Assembly: GCF_900141845.1 (NCBI RefSeq)
Contig: NZ_FQZB01000009.1
Span: forward strand, 1 to 64,000
Source: Clostridium cavendishii DSM 21758
GTDB taxonomy: Bacteria; Bacillota; Clostridia; Clostridiales; Clostridiaceae
DNA: 64,000 nt
Direction of reading: 5' to 3'
The translations under genes were made by a program, and so were the position numbers. Each line of letters opens with the position of its first letter. Within the stretch, counting starts at the first letter, position 1. Below the pieces are notes generated by a model, which was given only the letters and a program-made list of their open reading frames with translations, was not told the origin of the DNA and made no database searches. Positions 51,318 to 61,185 of this stretch are shown piece by piece.

Positions 51318-51875
51318 TTATTTCTCCTCTACCTTATAAAAACAAACTGTTGTATTTCCATATTTTCTTTTATCGACCAATTTTATATTTTCTGTACCCT
51401 CAAATATTTCTTCACTTGTATCTATTTTACAAACAATTATCCCATCTTCATGTAGCATCTTATTTTTATCTACAATCTCCATAGCTTCTGGTATTAAATC
51501 CTTCATATATGGTGGATCTATAAATATTAAATCAAATACTACTCCTTTACTTGCAAAACTTCTTAAAGCTGAATATGCATCAGTATTTACGGATGTACAA
51601 ACATCTTCAAATTTAAGATTTTCAATATTTTGTTTTAATAAAGGATAAGTTACTGGACTTTTATCTATTAAGTATACTTCTTTAGCTCCTCTACTAGCTG
51701 CTTCTAATCCTAAGCTACCTGTACCTGCAAACACATCTATAACTACTGAATCTATAATATAACCTTGTATAATATTAAATATTGATTCTTTTATTCTATC
51801 TAATGTTGGTCTTGTTTCATTAGTTGCTGGCGATAATATTTTTCTTCCTTTTGCTTTGCCTGAAATTATTCTCAT
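51318..51875 (-). CDS. rsmD: 16S rRNA (guanine-N2)-methyltransferase RsmD
   Basis: 185 residues. MRIISGKAKGRKILSPATNE, SAM loop DVFAGTGSLGLEA, catalytic DPPYM. Methylates G966 of 16S rRNA. Coupled with coaD, the common order. Confidence 0.96.
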   Translation of the reverse strand: MRIISGKAKGRKILSPATNETRPTLDRIKESIFNIIQGYIIDSVVIDVFAGTGSLGLEAASRGAKEVYLIDKSPVTYPLLKQNIENLKFEDVCTSVNTDAYSALRSFASKGVVFDLIFIDPPYMKDLIPEAMEIVDKNKMLHEDGIIVCKIDTSEEIFEGTENIKLVDKRKYGNTTVCFYKVEEK

Positions 51876-51944
51876 TTTTATATGCCTCCTCTTATGTCTT
51901 TAGATATTATTTTATCATATTCATCATAGGTACACAATTATTTG

Positions 51945-53978
51945 TTAGTTAAAACAAATATACGTACTACTTCTTTCTATATTTTTCATTATTTCATTAC
52001 AAAGTACAACATCTTCTCTTTCATTGCTATTTATAACCTTTTTTGCATCCTCACTTGCGCACCTCAAAATATTCATATCTTCTACTACATCAGCTAATAT
52101 AAAACCAGCATCTCCACTTTGTCTCATACCAAACATATCTCCAGAACCTCTTATTTTAAGATCTTGTTCTGAAATATAAAAACCATCATTACTTTCCGTC
52201 ATTATTTCCATTCTTCTTTTAGTGACTTCATTTTTAGCATTCGCAATAAGTAAGCAGTAAGATTGGTACTGTCCTCTACCAACTCTTCCTCTCAGTTGAT
52301 GAAGCTGCGCAAGTCCAAATCTCTCTGCATTTTCAATTATCATAATACTAGCGTTTGGAACATTTACTCCAACTTCAATAACAGTTGTAGAAATTATAAC
52401 CTTAGTCTCATCATTTTTAAATTTAGTTATAACTTCATCCTTTTCTTTAGGTGACATTTTCCCATGAAGCATTTCTATATTAATATCACTAAATACACCT
52501 CTTTTTAATTCTTCATAAAGCTCTTCTACCGATTTTAATTTCATTTCATTATTTTCTTCTATTAAAGGAGATACTATATATACTTGCCTTCCTTTTAAAA
52601 CCTCCTCTCTCGCAAGACTATAACAATTTTGTCTCTTATTCACATCATAAAACATAGTTTCTACTTTCTTACGCCCTGGTGGCAACTCATCTATAATAGA
52701 TACATCTAAATCACTATAAAGATAAAGAGCTAATGTTCTTGGTATAGGAGTTGCTGTCATAACTAAACAATCTGTTTCCTTACTCTTATTTATAAGTTTG
52801 CTTCTTTGTTCAACCCCAAATCTATGTTGTTCATCTGTAACTATAAATCCTAAATTTTCAAACTTTACATCTTCTTGTATAAGAGCATGAGTTCCTATTA
52901 CTATGATTTTTTCACCCATTTTTATTTTTTCTTTTATTCTACATTTTTCTTTATTAGAAGTACTCCCTGTCAAAAGTTCTATATCCACATTAAACCCATC
53001 TAAAAGCTTTCTCGCCTCTAAATAGTGTTGAGTAGCTAAAATCTCAGTAGGAACCATCATAGCTACTTGATAACCATTCATATAAGCATTAAACATAGCA
53101 ATCAAAGCAACTACTGTCTTTCCACTACCAACATCACCTTGAACAAGTCTATTCATAGGTGAATTCCTTTTCTGATCTATAAGTATCTCTCTAACCACCC
53201 TTGATTGGGCATTAGTTAAATTATAAGGGAGACATTCCTTTAAAGCTTTAAGTTCTTCACAAATATTAAATGCTATACCATTTTTCGAATTTTTAAGATG
53301 TTTTTTTATAATTAAAAGCTTAATAGAATAAGTAAATAATTCTTGAAATTTTAGTCTTTCTATTGCTCTCTTTAAAGTTTCCTTATCTTTCGGAAAATGT
53401 ATAGTTCTTATAGCTTCATCTAGTGAAAGCAAATTATATTTACGTATTAAACCTTCAGGTAGATTCTCTTGTATAATGATATTTTGTAATATTAGATGAA
53501 TAAGTTTAACTAAAATATTTGCTGTTAAATCATTTTTAAGTGAATATTTTGGTATAATTTCATTTTCATATGCTTCATTACACCCTATAATTGGATTTAC
53601 AACTTCCAAAGTATCTCTAACCCTCTTATATTTACCAATTAAATTATATTCCATTCCAATTCTAAAATTATTCTTTATGTAAAACTGATTAAACCATTTA
53701 GCTTTAACCTTAACATTTCCATAATTAAAAACAATAGTTGAGATAGTTTTGGAAGTTCTAGTCCTAACATCTTTCTCTACAGCTATAGCTTTACATCTTA
53801 AAATAATCTTTTCATCTTCTTTTATATCTTTTATATCTATATCTCCATTAATAAAGTCATAATCTCTTGGAAAATACAAAAGCAAATCTAAAATCGTAAA
53901 AATTCCACTTTTATTTAGTTTTTCCTTAAGTTTTGGGCCTACCCCCTTTAAAACAGAGATTTCACTATAAATATTCAT
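51945..53978 (-). CDS. recG: ATP-dependent DNA helicase RecG
   Basis: 677 residues. N-terminal wedge/OB domain, Walker A GDVGSGKTVVALIA, motif II DEQHRFG, motif VI QLRGRVGRG. Remodels stalled forks and Holliday junctions. Between fakA and rsmD. Confidence 0.97.
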   Translation of the reverse strand: MNIYSEISVLKGVGPKLKEKLNKSGIFTILDLLLYFPRDYDFINGDIDIKDIKEDEKIILRCKAIAVEKDVRTRTSKTISTIVFNYGNVKVKAKWFNQFYIKNNFRIGMEYNLIGKYKRVRDTLEVVNPIIGCNEAYENEIIPKYSLKNDLTANILVKLIHLILQNIIIQENLPEGLIRKYNLLSLDEAIRTIHFPKDKETLKRAIERLKFQELFTYSIKLLIIKKHLKNSKNGIAFNICEELKALKECLPYNLTNAQSRVVREILIDQKRNSPMNRLVQGDVGSGKTVVALIAMFNAYMNGYQVAMMVPTEILATQHYLEARKLLDGFNVDIELLTGSTSNKEKCRIKEKIKMGEKIIVIGTHALIQEDVKFENLGFIVTDEQHRFGVEQRSKLINKSKETDCLVMTATPIPRTLALYLYSDLDVSIIDELPPGRKKVETMFYDVNKRQNCYSLAREEVLKGRQVYIVSPLIEENNEMKLKSVEELYEELKRGVFSDINIEMLHGKMSPKEKDEVITKFKNDETKVIISTTVIEVGVNVPNASIMIIENAERFGLAQLHQLRGRVGRGQYQSYCLLIANAKNEVTKRRMEIMTESNDGFYISEQDLKIRGSGDMFGMRQSGDAGFILADVVEDMNILRCASEDAKKVINSNEREDVVLCNEIMKNIERSSTYICFN

Positions 53979-54013
53979 TTTTGCACCTCCCTACATATTA
54001 TTAGGTAAAGAAA

Positions 54014-54032
54014 AAAGCGACAATGTCGCTTT
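54014..54032 (-). terminator. Terminator after fakA
   Basis: AAAGCGAC / GTCGCTTT around a 3-base loop, minus strand then TTTCTTT. 24 bases past the fakA stop. Confidence 0.8.
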
Positions 54033-54055
54033 TTATAATAATCTTTATTCAAATA

Positions 54056-55711
54056 TTATTCAACTGATAATATGAAATAATATAATGGTTGTTCACCCTT
54101 ATAGCATTGAACATCTAAATCTTTATATTTTTCTTCAATTTTAGATAAAAACTCATTTACCTTATTTTCTTCACAGTCTTTACCATAGAATAAAGTTATA
54201 AGCTCAGAATCTTCGTCTACCATTTTTTCAAGTAAACTTTCTGTTAAATCATACACATCTGATCCTACTTCTTTAATCTTTCCTTCTATAAGACCTAAAA
54301 TATTACCTTCTTTTATTTCTATTCCGTCCATTTCAGTATCCCTTACAGCATAAGTTACTGAACCAGTTTTAACCATCTCTATATTTGAGTTTAATTCCTC
54401 TACATTTTCTTCTACTTCTGCTTCTGGATTAAACATGGTTAAACAAGTTATTCCTTGTGGTATAGTCTTAGTAGGTATCACTCTTATATCTTTATCTGAG
54501 ATTTCAGCTGCTTGTGTTGCTGCCATAATTATATTCTTATTATTTGGTAGTACAAATATATGCTCAGCATTTAACTTATCTATACATTCTAGAATATCTT
54601 GTGTACTTGGGTTCATAGTTTGACCGCCTTCTATAACGAAATCCACACCCAAATCTTCAAATATATTCTTTATTCCACTTCCCATTGCAACTGATATAAA
54701 TGCATATTTTTTACTTTCAGCTACAACTGGAGCTTCTATTGTATTTTCTAGCTCAGCCTTTTTATAATCTTCTTTAGTTAAAAGTTCTCTATGTTCTTCT
54801 CTCATATTATCTATTTTTATTTTAGATAATTCTCCAAGCATAACAGCCTTTGAAAGAACCTTACCTGGATCATTGGTATGAATATGTACTTTTATAACAT
54901 CCTCATAACCAACTACTATCATAGAATCACCCATAGACTCTATTTCTTCTTTAAATTTATTAGCATTTTTGGCATCACCAAGAATAATAAACTCTGTACA
55001 ATAACCAAATTTTATATCGTGATCATTTAAATTATTTGCTGCTGAAACATTACCTGCACCTGGTGCTTTAACAGATACATTTTGTATACTTGCCTTTAAG
55101 TCACTCTTTAATGCTTCATGCATACCTTGAAGTATTATTAAAAGACCCATACCACCTGAATCTACAACCTTTGCCTTTTTTAAAGCTGGTAACATTTCTG
55201 GTGTTTTATCAAGCATTTTTTTGCTTTGAATACAAACCTCATTCATAAGTTCTGTAATATCTGTTTTATTTGATTTAACAGCTGCTTCTCCTGCTGCTCT
55301 TATAATCGTAAGTATTGTTCCTTCTGTAGGTCTCATTACCGCTTTATAAGCTGCTTTACTTCCTTCTTGTAAGGCTTCTGATAACTCCTTTGAAGAAACA
55401 CTTTCCTTGTTTTCAAGGCCTTTTGATATACCTCTTAATATTTGAGAAAGTATAACTCCTGAGTTCCCTCTTGCACCCATTAAAGCGCCTTTTGCTAATT
55501 TTTTAGATACTTCTCCTATGTTGGTGCTATTAATACCTTCTATTTCTTTAACAGCTGCTTTAAATGTCATTGACATATTAGTTCCTGTATCCCCGTCTGG
55601 TACAGGAAAAACATTCAATGCATTTACATAGTCACTTTGTTCCTCTAATCTATTTGATGCATTTATTACCATGTAATAAAAGTTTTCGCCATTTATTTTT
55701 GAATAGTTCAT
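54056..55711 (-). CDS. fakA: DAK2-domain fatty acid kinase-like protein (YloV/FakA)
   Basis: 551 residues. N-terminal Dak phosphatase/kinase domain (VFPVPDGDTGTNMSMT ... GARGNSGVILSQILRG) and C-terminal DegV-like half. FakA phosphorylates fatty acids bound to FakB for phospholipid synthesis or export control. Follows the asp23-like gene as in other Firmicutes. Confidence 0.92.
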   Translation of the reverse strand: MNYSKINGENFYYMVINASNRLEEQSDYVNALNVFPVPDGDTGTNMSMTFKAAVKEIEGINSTNIGEVSKKLAKGALMGARGNSGVILSQILRGISKGLENKESVSSKELSEALQEGSKAAYKAVMRPTEGTILTIIRAAGEAAVKSNKTDITELMNEVCIQSKKMLDKTPEMLPALKKAKVVDSGGMGLLIILQGMHEALKSDLKASIQNVSVKAPGAGNVSAANNLNDHDIKFGYCTEFIILGDAKNANKFKEEIESMGDSMIVVGYEDVIKVHIHTNDPGKVLSKAVMLGELSKIKIDNMREEHRELLTKEDYKKAELENTIEAPVVAESKKYAFISVAMGSGIKNIFEDLGVDFVIEGGQTMNPSTQDILECIDKLNAEHIFVLPNNKNIIMAATQAAEISDKDIRVIPTKTIPQGITCLTMFNPEAEVEENVEELNSNIEMVKTGSVTYAVRDTEMDGIEIKEGNILGLIEGKIKEVGSDVYDLTESLLEKMVDEDSELITLFYGKDCEENKVNEFLSKIEEKYKDLDVQCYKGEQPLYYFILSVE

Positions 55712-55723
55712 TAATTTTACCTC

Positions 55724-56071
55724 CTAGACTCTCACAGCTTGAACATTAACGGTAATAGCTGACACCTTTAGTCCTGTATAGTTTTCTACATTATATCTTA
55801 CTTTTTGAATTATATTATTTGCTATTACTGATATCTTTGTTCCATATTCAACCATAACAAATAATTCTATGATAAGTTTATTTTCATTAAAATTTATTTT
55901 TACACCCTTACTTAGATTTTCAACTCTAATAAGTTCCCAAAAGCCTTCAGTTGCAGTTTTAGAAACCATTCCAACTACGCCATAACATTCCATTGTTGAA
56001 AGACCTACTATCTTTGCTAAAACTTCATCTGAGTAAGTAACATTTCCTTGTTCATTTGAATATCCTATCAT
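55724..56071 (-). CDS. Asp23/YloU-family protein
   Basis: 115 residues: MIGYSNEQGNVTYSDEVLAK ... VVEYGTKISVIANNIIQKV, the Asp23 pattern. Envelope-stress-associated scaffold in staphylococci. Directly upstream of fakA. Confidence 0.93.
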   Translation of the reverse strand: MIGYSNEQGNVTYSDEVLAKIVGLSTMECYGVVGMVSKTATEGFWELIRVENLSKGVKINFNENKLIIELFVMVEYGTKISVIANNIIQKVRYNVENYTGLKVSAITVNVQAVRV

Positions 56072-56104
56072 AATGATTCCTCCTTGAAACTTTCCATATA
56101 GTCT

Positions 56105-56133
56105 ATTCTATATTATATAGGAATATTATTCAA
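56105..56133 (-). promoter_or_regulatory. Promoter of the asp23-fakA operon
   Basis: Minus strand TTGAAT (56133-56128), 17-base spacer, TAGAAT (56110-56105). Confidence 0.6.
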
Positions 56134-56184
56134 GGCATATATATCAATAGTTATATATTTTTCTATATTAATTTTATATTTCTC

Positions 56185-56214
56185 TTGCATATTATATAGT
56201 TATTATGATAAAAT
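56185..56214 (+). promoter_or_regulatory. Promoter of rpmB
   Basis: TTGCAT (56185-56190), 18-base spacer, TAAAAT (56209-56214); divergent from the asp23 promoter. Confidence 0.6.
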
Positions 56215-56265
56215 ATTATCTGTCCTATTGAAGATTTATCTTCACAGCATAAGGAGGTGTATTTA

Positions 56266-56457
56266 ATGTCAAGAAGATGCGAAATCTGTAACAAGGGTGT
56301 TGTTGCTGGTAATCAAGTCAGCCACTCTGTTATACACTCAAAAAGAACTTGGGCTCCAAACATAAAGAAAGTTAAAGCTATCGTTAGCGGAACTCCAAAA
56401 ACTGTTCACGTATGCACAAGATGCTTAAGATCAGGTAAGGTTCAAAGAGCTATATAA
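56266..56457 (+). CDS. rpmB: Ribosomal protein L28
   Basis: 63 residues, MSRRCEICNKGVVAGNQVSH, with CEIC and CTRC zinc-binding pairs. ATG at 56266 has RBS AAGGAGG; the GTG at 56257 overlaps it. Divergent from asp23, as in Bacillus. Confidence 0.97.
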   Translation: MSRRCEICNKGVVAGNQVSHSVIHSKRTWAPNIKKVKAIVSGTPKTVHVCTRCLRSGKVQRAI

Positions 56458-56470
56458 TAACTTTGATAAA

Positions 56471-56495
56471 AATGCAGTTGTTTTACAATTGCGTT
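56471..56495 (+). terminator. Terminator after rpmB, first hairpin
   Basis: GCAGTTG / CAATTGC (one G-U) stem, then TTTTCTTTTTT on the plus strand, 14 bases past the stop. Confidence 0.72.
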
Positions 56496-56517
56496 TTCTT
56501 TTTTAAAGGAAATTAGA

Positions 56518-56552
56518 ACTCCAATCATAATTTGATTGGAGTTTTTTTTTTA
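56518..56552 (+). terminator. Terminator after rpmB, second hairpin
   Basis: Perfect 10-bp stem ACTCCAATCA / TGATTGGAGT followed by ten T residues. Backs up the first hairpin. Confidence 0.88.
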
Positions 56553-56690
56553 TACAAGCTCTTATATATATTTTTTGATAAACTATATTACATAAAAGTT
56601 TTCTATATCTAATAATTTTTATTTAAATAGTAATTTAATTAACCCTTATTATATACTATTTAGTTTAATCTTTAGCGTTGAATTAAAAAT

Positions 56691-56728
56691 AAAGAAGTAG
56701 TTTTCAAAGACTTGAAAACTACTTCTTT
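56691..56728. terminator. Bidirectional terminator after spoVM
   Basis: Perfect 17-bp stem (AAAGAAGTAGTTTTCAA and its inverse) with a 4-base loop; T-rich on both sides. The stretch between 56553 and 56690 holds nothing I recognise. Confidence 0.8.
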
Positions 56729-56795
56729 ATTTTCCTCTTTTTCTATTAATTTTCTTAACAAAAAATTTTTATTATTTTCTCTTATGTAGAGAATG

Positions 56796-56873
56796 TTATT
56801 TCTTTTCCTTTTTAACAAAAACTCTAAGAATACAGGAAAGAAATTTAGGTAGTTTTATAGCAACAAATTTCAT
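56796..56873 (-). CDS. spoVM: Stage V sporulation protein M
   Basis: 25 residues beginning MKFVAIKLPKFLSCILRVFV and ending in basic residues. This aligns by eye with Bacillus SpoVM (MKFYTIKLPKFLGG...). SpoVM is an amphipathic peptide that recognises the curved forespore membrane and anchors SpoIVA. The position between rpmB and thiN is the same as in Bacillus. RBS AGAGGG. Confidence 0.9.
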   Translation of the reverse strand: MKFVAIKLPKFLSCILRVFVKKEKK

Positions 56874-56936
56874 AAATACCCTCTATACAATATTACTCTT
56901 ATTTATTATATGCCGAAGCTTCTTAAAATGTTCCTA

Positions 56937-57566
56937 TTAATCCCTAGAATAAATAACTAAAATCTTACCTGTTTTAAAGTCAATATGTATTGATGAATCT
57001 AAAAATTCATTCGAAATAGTTCTAGGGTCTCCAAAACTTAAATTATAAGAATCTAAAGGATATTTAGCGCCTTTTATACTAAAACCCTTAACTTCCTCTC
57101 CTAGTGCTTGAAAAGAAATAAATTGGCCTTTCTCTCCAAATAAATTGCAACCTTTATTAACTACAAAAATCTTATTATTATCATCTTTAATTATTGCTCG
57201 TACATTTTTGCTTAAACACCTATTTAATATGCCTAAGTTACCAATAACATGATCCAATCTAGTTCCTGTTGCCCCTAATAAAACAATTTCTGTAGCTCCC
57301 AATTCTATAGCTTTTTCTACTGCTAATTCCGTATCTGTAAAATCTTTTTCTGGATTAAACTTTATAATTTTAATAGAATCCAAAAATTCTTTACTAACAC
57401 TAATAGCTGAATCCAAATCACCTAATAGAAAATCAGGTCTTACATTATACTTAAAATAAGTTTCAACACCCTTATCTGCCGCTATTAAAAGCTCTGCTTT
57501 TGCTACTTCTTCTTTAAAAAGCATTTCCTTTGGCTCAGTGCCACCTGTTACTATAAGGCATTTCAT
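56937..57566 (-). CDS. thiN: Thiamine pyrophosphokinase
   Basis: 209 residues. KGVETYFKYNVRPDFLLGDL ends in the GDLDS motif; DFTDTELAVEKA follows. Makes thiamine diphosphate from thiamine. One base after rpe. Confidence 0.95.
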   Translation of the reverse strand: MKCLIVTGGTEPKEMLFKEEVAKAELLIAADKGVETYFKYNVRPDFLLGDLDSAISVSKEFLDSIKIIKFNPEKDFTDTELAVEKAIELGATEIVLLGATGTRLDHVIGNLGILNRCLSKNVRAIIKDDNNKIFVVNKGCNLFGEKGQFISFQALGEEVKGFSIKGAKYPLDSYNLSFGDPRTISNEFLDSSIHIDFKTGKILVIYSRD

Positions 57567-57567
57567 T

Positions 57568-58221
57568 TTAAATTACCTCTCTAATAGCCTTTATATTTTT
57601 TTCTATTTCATCATTTTTAAATACAGCTGAACCCGCCACTAAAACATTTGCACCAGCTTCTGTTACTAATTTTGCATTACTAGAATCTATTCCGCCATCA
57701 ACTTGTATTAAAATATCTTTGTTACTTTTTCTTATAGCCAGTTCTTTAACTTCTTTTATTTTCTCTAAAGAATTTTTTATAAAACTTTGACCTCCAAAAC
57801 CAGGATTAACAGACATTATAAGAACCATATCTAGTTCTTCTATAATATCTTTAAGTACAGAAACCGGTGTACCTGGATTTAATGAAACTCCAGCTTTTAT
57901 CCCTTTACTTTTAATATATGATATAGTTCTATGTATATGTCTATCAGCTTCATAGTGAACTGTTATTATATCTGCACCTGAAGCTACAAACTCATCAATA
58001 TATTTTGATGGTTCTTCTATCATTAAATGAACATCAAAAATCAAATTGGTTATCTTTCTAAGCGGTTTTATTAGTGGAAATCCAAAACTTATATTAGGAA
58101 CAAATCTTCCATCCATTACATCTATGTGTAGAAAATCTGCCCCTCCCTTTTCAACTCTTTTAATTTGATCTCCTAAATTCAAAAAATCTGCTGACAGCAT
58201 AGATGGTGCTATTTTTACCAT
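57568..58221 (-). CDS. rpe: Ribulose-phosphate 3-epimerase
   Basis: 217 residues. MVKIAPSMLSADFLNLGDQI, HIDVMDGRFVPNISFG and VNPGFGGQSF are family signatures (metal-binding His/Asp). Pentose phosphate pathway. Overlaps rsgA by 7 bases. Confidence 0.97.
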   Translation of the reverse strand: MVKIAPSMLSADFLNLGDQIKRVEKGGADFLHIDVMDGRFVPNISFGFPLIKPLRKITNLIFDVHLMIEEPSKYIDEFVASGADIITVHYEADRHIHRTISYIKSKGIKAGVSLNPGTPVSVLKDIIEELDMVLIMSVNPGFGGQSFIKNSLEKIKEVKELAIRKSNKDILIQVDGGIDSSNAKLVTEAGANVLVAGSAVFKNDEIEKNIKAIREVI

Positions 58222-59084
58222 TTGTTTGTCCTCCTACTCATTATTTCCTCTAAGGTTCTAACATAAAATTCATATCTTTTTACGTTTATTTTTCCCTCTT
58301 CTACAGCTTCTTTAACTTTACAATTAGGTTCTTTATAATGACTACAACCTCTAAACCTACATTCATTATTATACTCTATAAATTCCGGAAAAGCATATTT
58401 TAAATCATCTTTTTCTATAAAGTCTACTTCTAATGTTGAAAATCCAGGTGTATCTACTAAAAATCCACCTTCTATTTCTATAAGTTCACTATGCCTTGTA
58501 GTATGTTTTCCTCTTCCAATCTTTTCACTCACTGACCCAGTTTCCATATGTTCTTTTTCTATAAGTGCATTTAAAAGTGTAGATTTTCCAGCTCCAGATG
58601 GTCCACAAAGCACTGTAACATTATTTTTAAATCTTTCTTTTAGAATATCTAACCCTTTTCCTGCCTTTGCATTTATAAATAAAACTTCATATCCTATAGA
58701 ATTTATCTTATTCTTTATCTCTTCTCTCTCTTCCTCTGTACAAAGGTCTACTTTATTTAAGCAAACTGTTGCATGTATTTCATTATGTTCACAAAGTACT
58801 AAAAATCTATTTAACAAATCAAAATTCAAATCTGGATTTTTAATTGCAAATACTACAAAGGCTTGAGATATATTAGCTACTGTCGGCCTTATAAGCTCTG
58901 AAGACCTATCTAAAATATCTTCTATGGCTCCCTTATTTTTTTCTATGGATATAATTACATTATCACCTACCATAGGCTTCATATCCTTATGTCTAAACTT
59001 TCCTCTAGCTTTACATTCTATTATTCCTTGTTCTGTTTTTACATAATAAAAGCCACCTATACCTTTAATTATAATTCCCTTCAT
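58215..59084 (-). CDS. rsgA: Ribosome small-subunit GTPase RsgA
   Basis: 289 residues. OB fold, circularly permuted GTPase (NKVDLC before GPSGAGKSTLLNAL and DTPGF) and C-terminal zinc region CRFRGCSHYKEPNC. Late 30S assembly checkpoint. Downstream of prkC, as in Bacillus. Confidence 0.97.
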   Translation of the reverse strand: MKGIIIKGIGGFYYVKTEQGIIECKARGKFRHKDMKPMVGDNVIISIEKNKGAIEDILDRSSELIRPTVANISQAFVVFAIKNPDLNFDLLNRFLVLCEHNEIHATVCLNKVDLCTEEEREEIKNKINSIGYEVLFINAKAGKGLDILKERFKNNVTVLCGPSGAGKSTLLNALIEKEHMETGSVSEKIGRGKHTTRHSELIEIEGGFLVDTPGFSTLEVDFIEKDDLKYAFPEFIEYNNECRFRGCSHYKEPNCKVKEAVEEGKINVKRYEFYVRTLEEIMSRRTNKW

Positions 59085-59195
59085 ATTTCCTCCAAATAAT
59101 TTTTAGTTATATATTTATAATAACCAGATTTTATTATAAATTGCAAATTTATTTTAACTTTATATTCTATAAATATTATCTTAAAATTAAAAGAG

Positions 59196-59238
59196 CTCTA
59201 TACTAAAACTCTTTAATTGGTTTTATATAGAACTCTTA
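59196..59238 (-). terminator. Terminator after prkC
   Basis: Minus strand AAGAGTTCTATA / TATAGAGCTCTT stem (one G-U) with a 19-base loop, then TTAATTTT. Confidence 0.6.
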
Positions 59239-59244
59239 TAAATA

Positions 59245-61185
59245 TTATTGTTTAGGTTTATTAGGAGCAACTAAAGTAACTTTAATAGTTCCTCCTTCTT
59301 CAACAGAAGTACTTGGAGCTATAGCACTAACAGTAGCGCCTATAACATCTTCTCCACTATATTGGACATTTACTTTTTTACCATTTCTCCAAGCTTCTAC
59401 ATCATTTTTTGATTTACCTATCAATCCTGACACATCAAAAAACTTCTTTTCTTCTACAAAATCATCATAATAAGTAACCTTAACAGATTGCCCTTCTATT
59501 GTTGTAAGACCTCCATCCGGATTCTGAGCATATACCTTACCTGATGAATCTTTATCAGGAGTTTTCCTATCTCCCTTTATAAATTCAACTCCAAGCTTTA
59601 ACTGATCTAGCTTTGCTTTTGCCTGATCTTTAGTAAGTCCTGTAACAGATGGTACTGTTACAGTAACTTGTTTTTTACCTTTACTTATAACTATATTAAC
59701 CTTAGTATTTTTATCTACCTTAGTATCCCTTGCTGGATCTTGAGACATTACAGCTCCTTTTTGAACAGAATCACTGTCTTCTTCTTTAACATCACCTAAC
59801 TCAAGACCAAGTTCTGAAAGTTTAGCTTTTGCTGCATTTTGATCCATTTTACTTAAATCAGGAACGCTTATCTTTTCTTCAGCCGCACTTAACTTAACTC
59901 TAACTTCTGTAGTTGCCTTTTCTCCCTGATTTGGAGTGCACTCAACAACAGTTCCTTCTGGTTTATCACTCTTAACTGAACCAGCTATGTAATATCTAAG
60001 CCCAGCTTTCTCTACTGCATCACGTGCATCTGCATCCTTCATACCGATAATATTAGGAACTATTTTTTCCTTATTACTATCCCCAGAGCCCTTACTAAAG
60101 AAATATGCACTTAACCCACCTAATCCTAATAATAATATAAAAATTAATGGATATAATATTTTCTTTTTTAGATTTTTTCTAGACGACTTTTTATCATCAT
60201 CCTCTTCATCTTCATAATCCTCTTCATCATCATATTCGTCTTCTAAGTCTTCATCTTTTTTAGATTTTTGACCTTTATTAATTGAGTTTTCATCTTCTAC
60301 ATTTACAGGTGCCATTACTCTAGTAAAATCATCTGCTTCAGAATTATTACTCATTAATACTACATTTGGGTCATTTTTTACTTTTTCTAAATCAACTATT
60401 ATCTCTTTAGCTGTTTGATATCTTTTAATAGGCTCTTTTTCCATTGCCTTTATTATTAAATAATTAAGACTATTTGGAATTGAACTATTTAAAACCTTAG
60501 GAGCTACTAAAGGTTCTTGTATATGCTTTAACGCTATGGCTACAGGTGATTCAGCTTCAAATGGAAGCTTTCCTGTTACCATTTCATAAATAACTGCTCC
60601 TAACGAATATATATCTGTTCTACAGTCTAAAAAAGTACCTTTAGCTTGTTCTGGTGAAAAATAATGGGCTGATCCCATAACACTATTCGTATAAGATATA
60701 GTTGATGAATCTGCTGATTTAGCTATCCCAAAATCAGTTACTTTAACTGCCCCTTCTGGTGTTACAAGGATATTTTGGGGTTTAATATCTCTATGAATTA
60801 TATTATTTTTATGTGCACAATCTAATGCCCTTGCAATTTTAATAGCTATACTTATGGCTACATCTGAAGATAATCTCCCCTGTTCTTTTATTATATCTTT
60901 TAAAGTTTTACCTTTAACATATTCCATAACTATATAGTGCATACTATCTTGAGTCCCTACATCTAATACATTAACTATATTTGCATCAGAAAGATTAGCA
61001 ATAGCAGTAGCCTCTCTCTTAAACTTTTCAACTATTTCTTCATTATCTTTAAATGTATCCTTTAAAATTTTAACAGCAACATATCTTTTAAGCTTATTAC
61101 ACTTAGCTTTATATACATGAGACATGCCACCTTCCCCTATTTTTTCAATTATCTCGTATCTATCACCTAATATGTTACCTATCAT
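59245..61185 (-). CDS. prkC: PASTA-domain Ser/Thr protein kinase PrkC
   Basis: 646 residues. Kinase domain (GEGGMSHVYKA; HRDIKPQNIL; DFGIAKSA) to about 270, acidic linker (DEDLEDEYDDEEDYEDEEDD), one transmembrane helix (about 343-365), then three clear PASTA repeats and a divergent fourth outside the cell. Senses muropeptides or lipid II and controls cell wall and germination. Adjoins its phosphatase gene. Confidence 0.96.
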   Translation of the reverse strand: MIGNILGDRYEIIEKIGEGGMSHVYKAKCNKLKRYVAVKILKDTFKDNEEIVEKFKREATAIANLSDANIVNVLDVGTQDSMHYIVMEYVKGKTLKDIIKEQGRLSSDVAISIAIKIARALDCAHKNNIIHRDIKPQNILVTPEGAVKVTDFGIAKSADSSTISYTNSVMGSAHYFSPEQAKGTFLDCRTDIYSLGAVIYEMVTGKLPFEAESPVAIALKHIQEPLVAPKVLNSSIPNSLNYLIIKAMEKEPIKRYQTAKEIIVDLEKVKNDPNVVLMSNNSEADDFTRVMAPVNVEDENSINKGQKSKKDEDLEDEYDDEEDYEDEEDDDKKSSRKNLKKKILYPLIFILLLGLGGLSAYFFSKGSGDSNKEKIVPNIIGMKDADARDAVEKAGLRYYIAGSVKSDKPEGTVVECTPNQGEKATTEVRVKLSAAEEKISVPDLSKMDQNAAKAKLSELGLELGDVKEEDSDSVQKGAVMSQDPARDTKVDKNTKVNIVISKGKKQVTVTVPSVTGLTKDQAKAKLDQLKLGVEFIKGDRKTPDKDSSGKVYAQNPDGGLTTIEGQSVKVTYYDDFVEEKKFFDVSGLIGKSKNDVEAWRNGKKVNVQYSGEDVIGATVSAIAPSTSVEEGGTIKVTLVAPNKPKQ

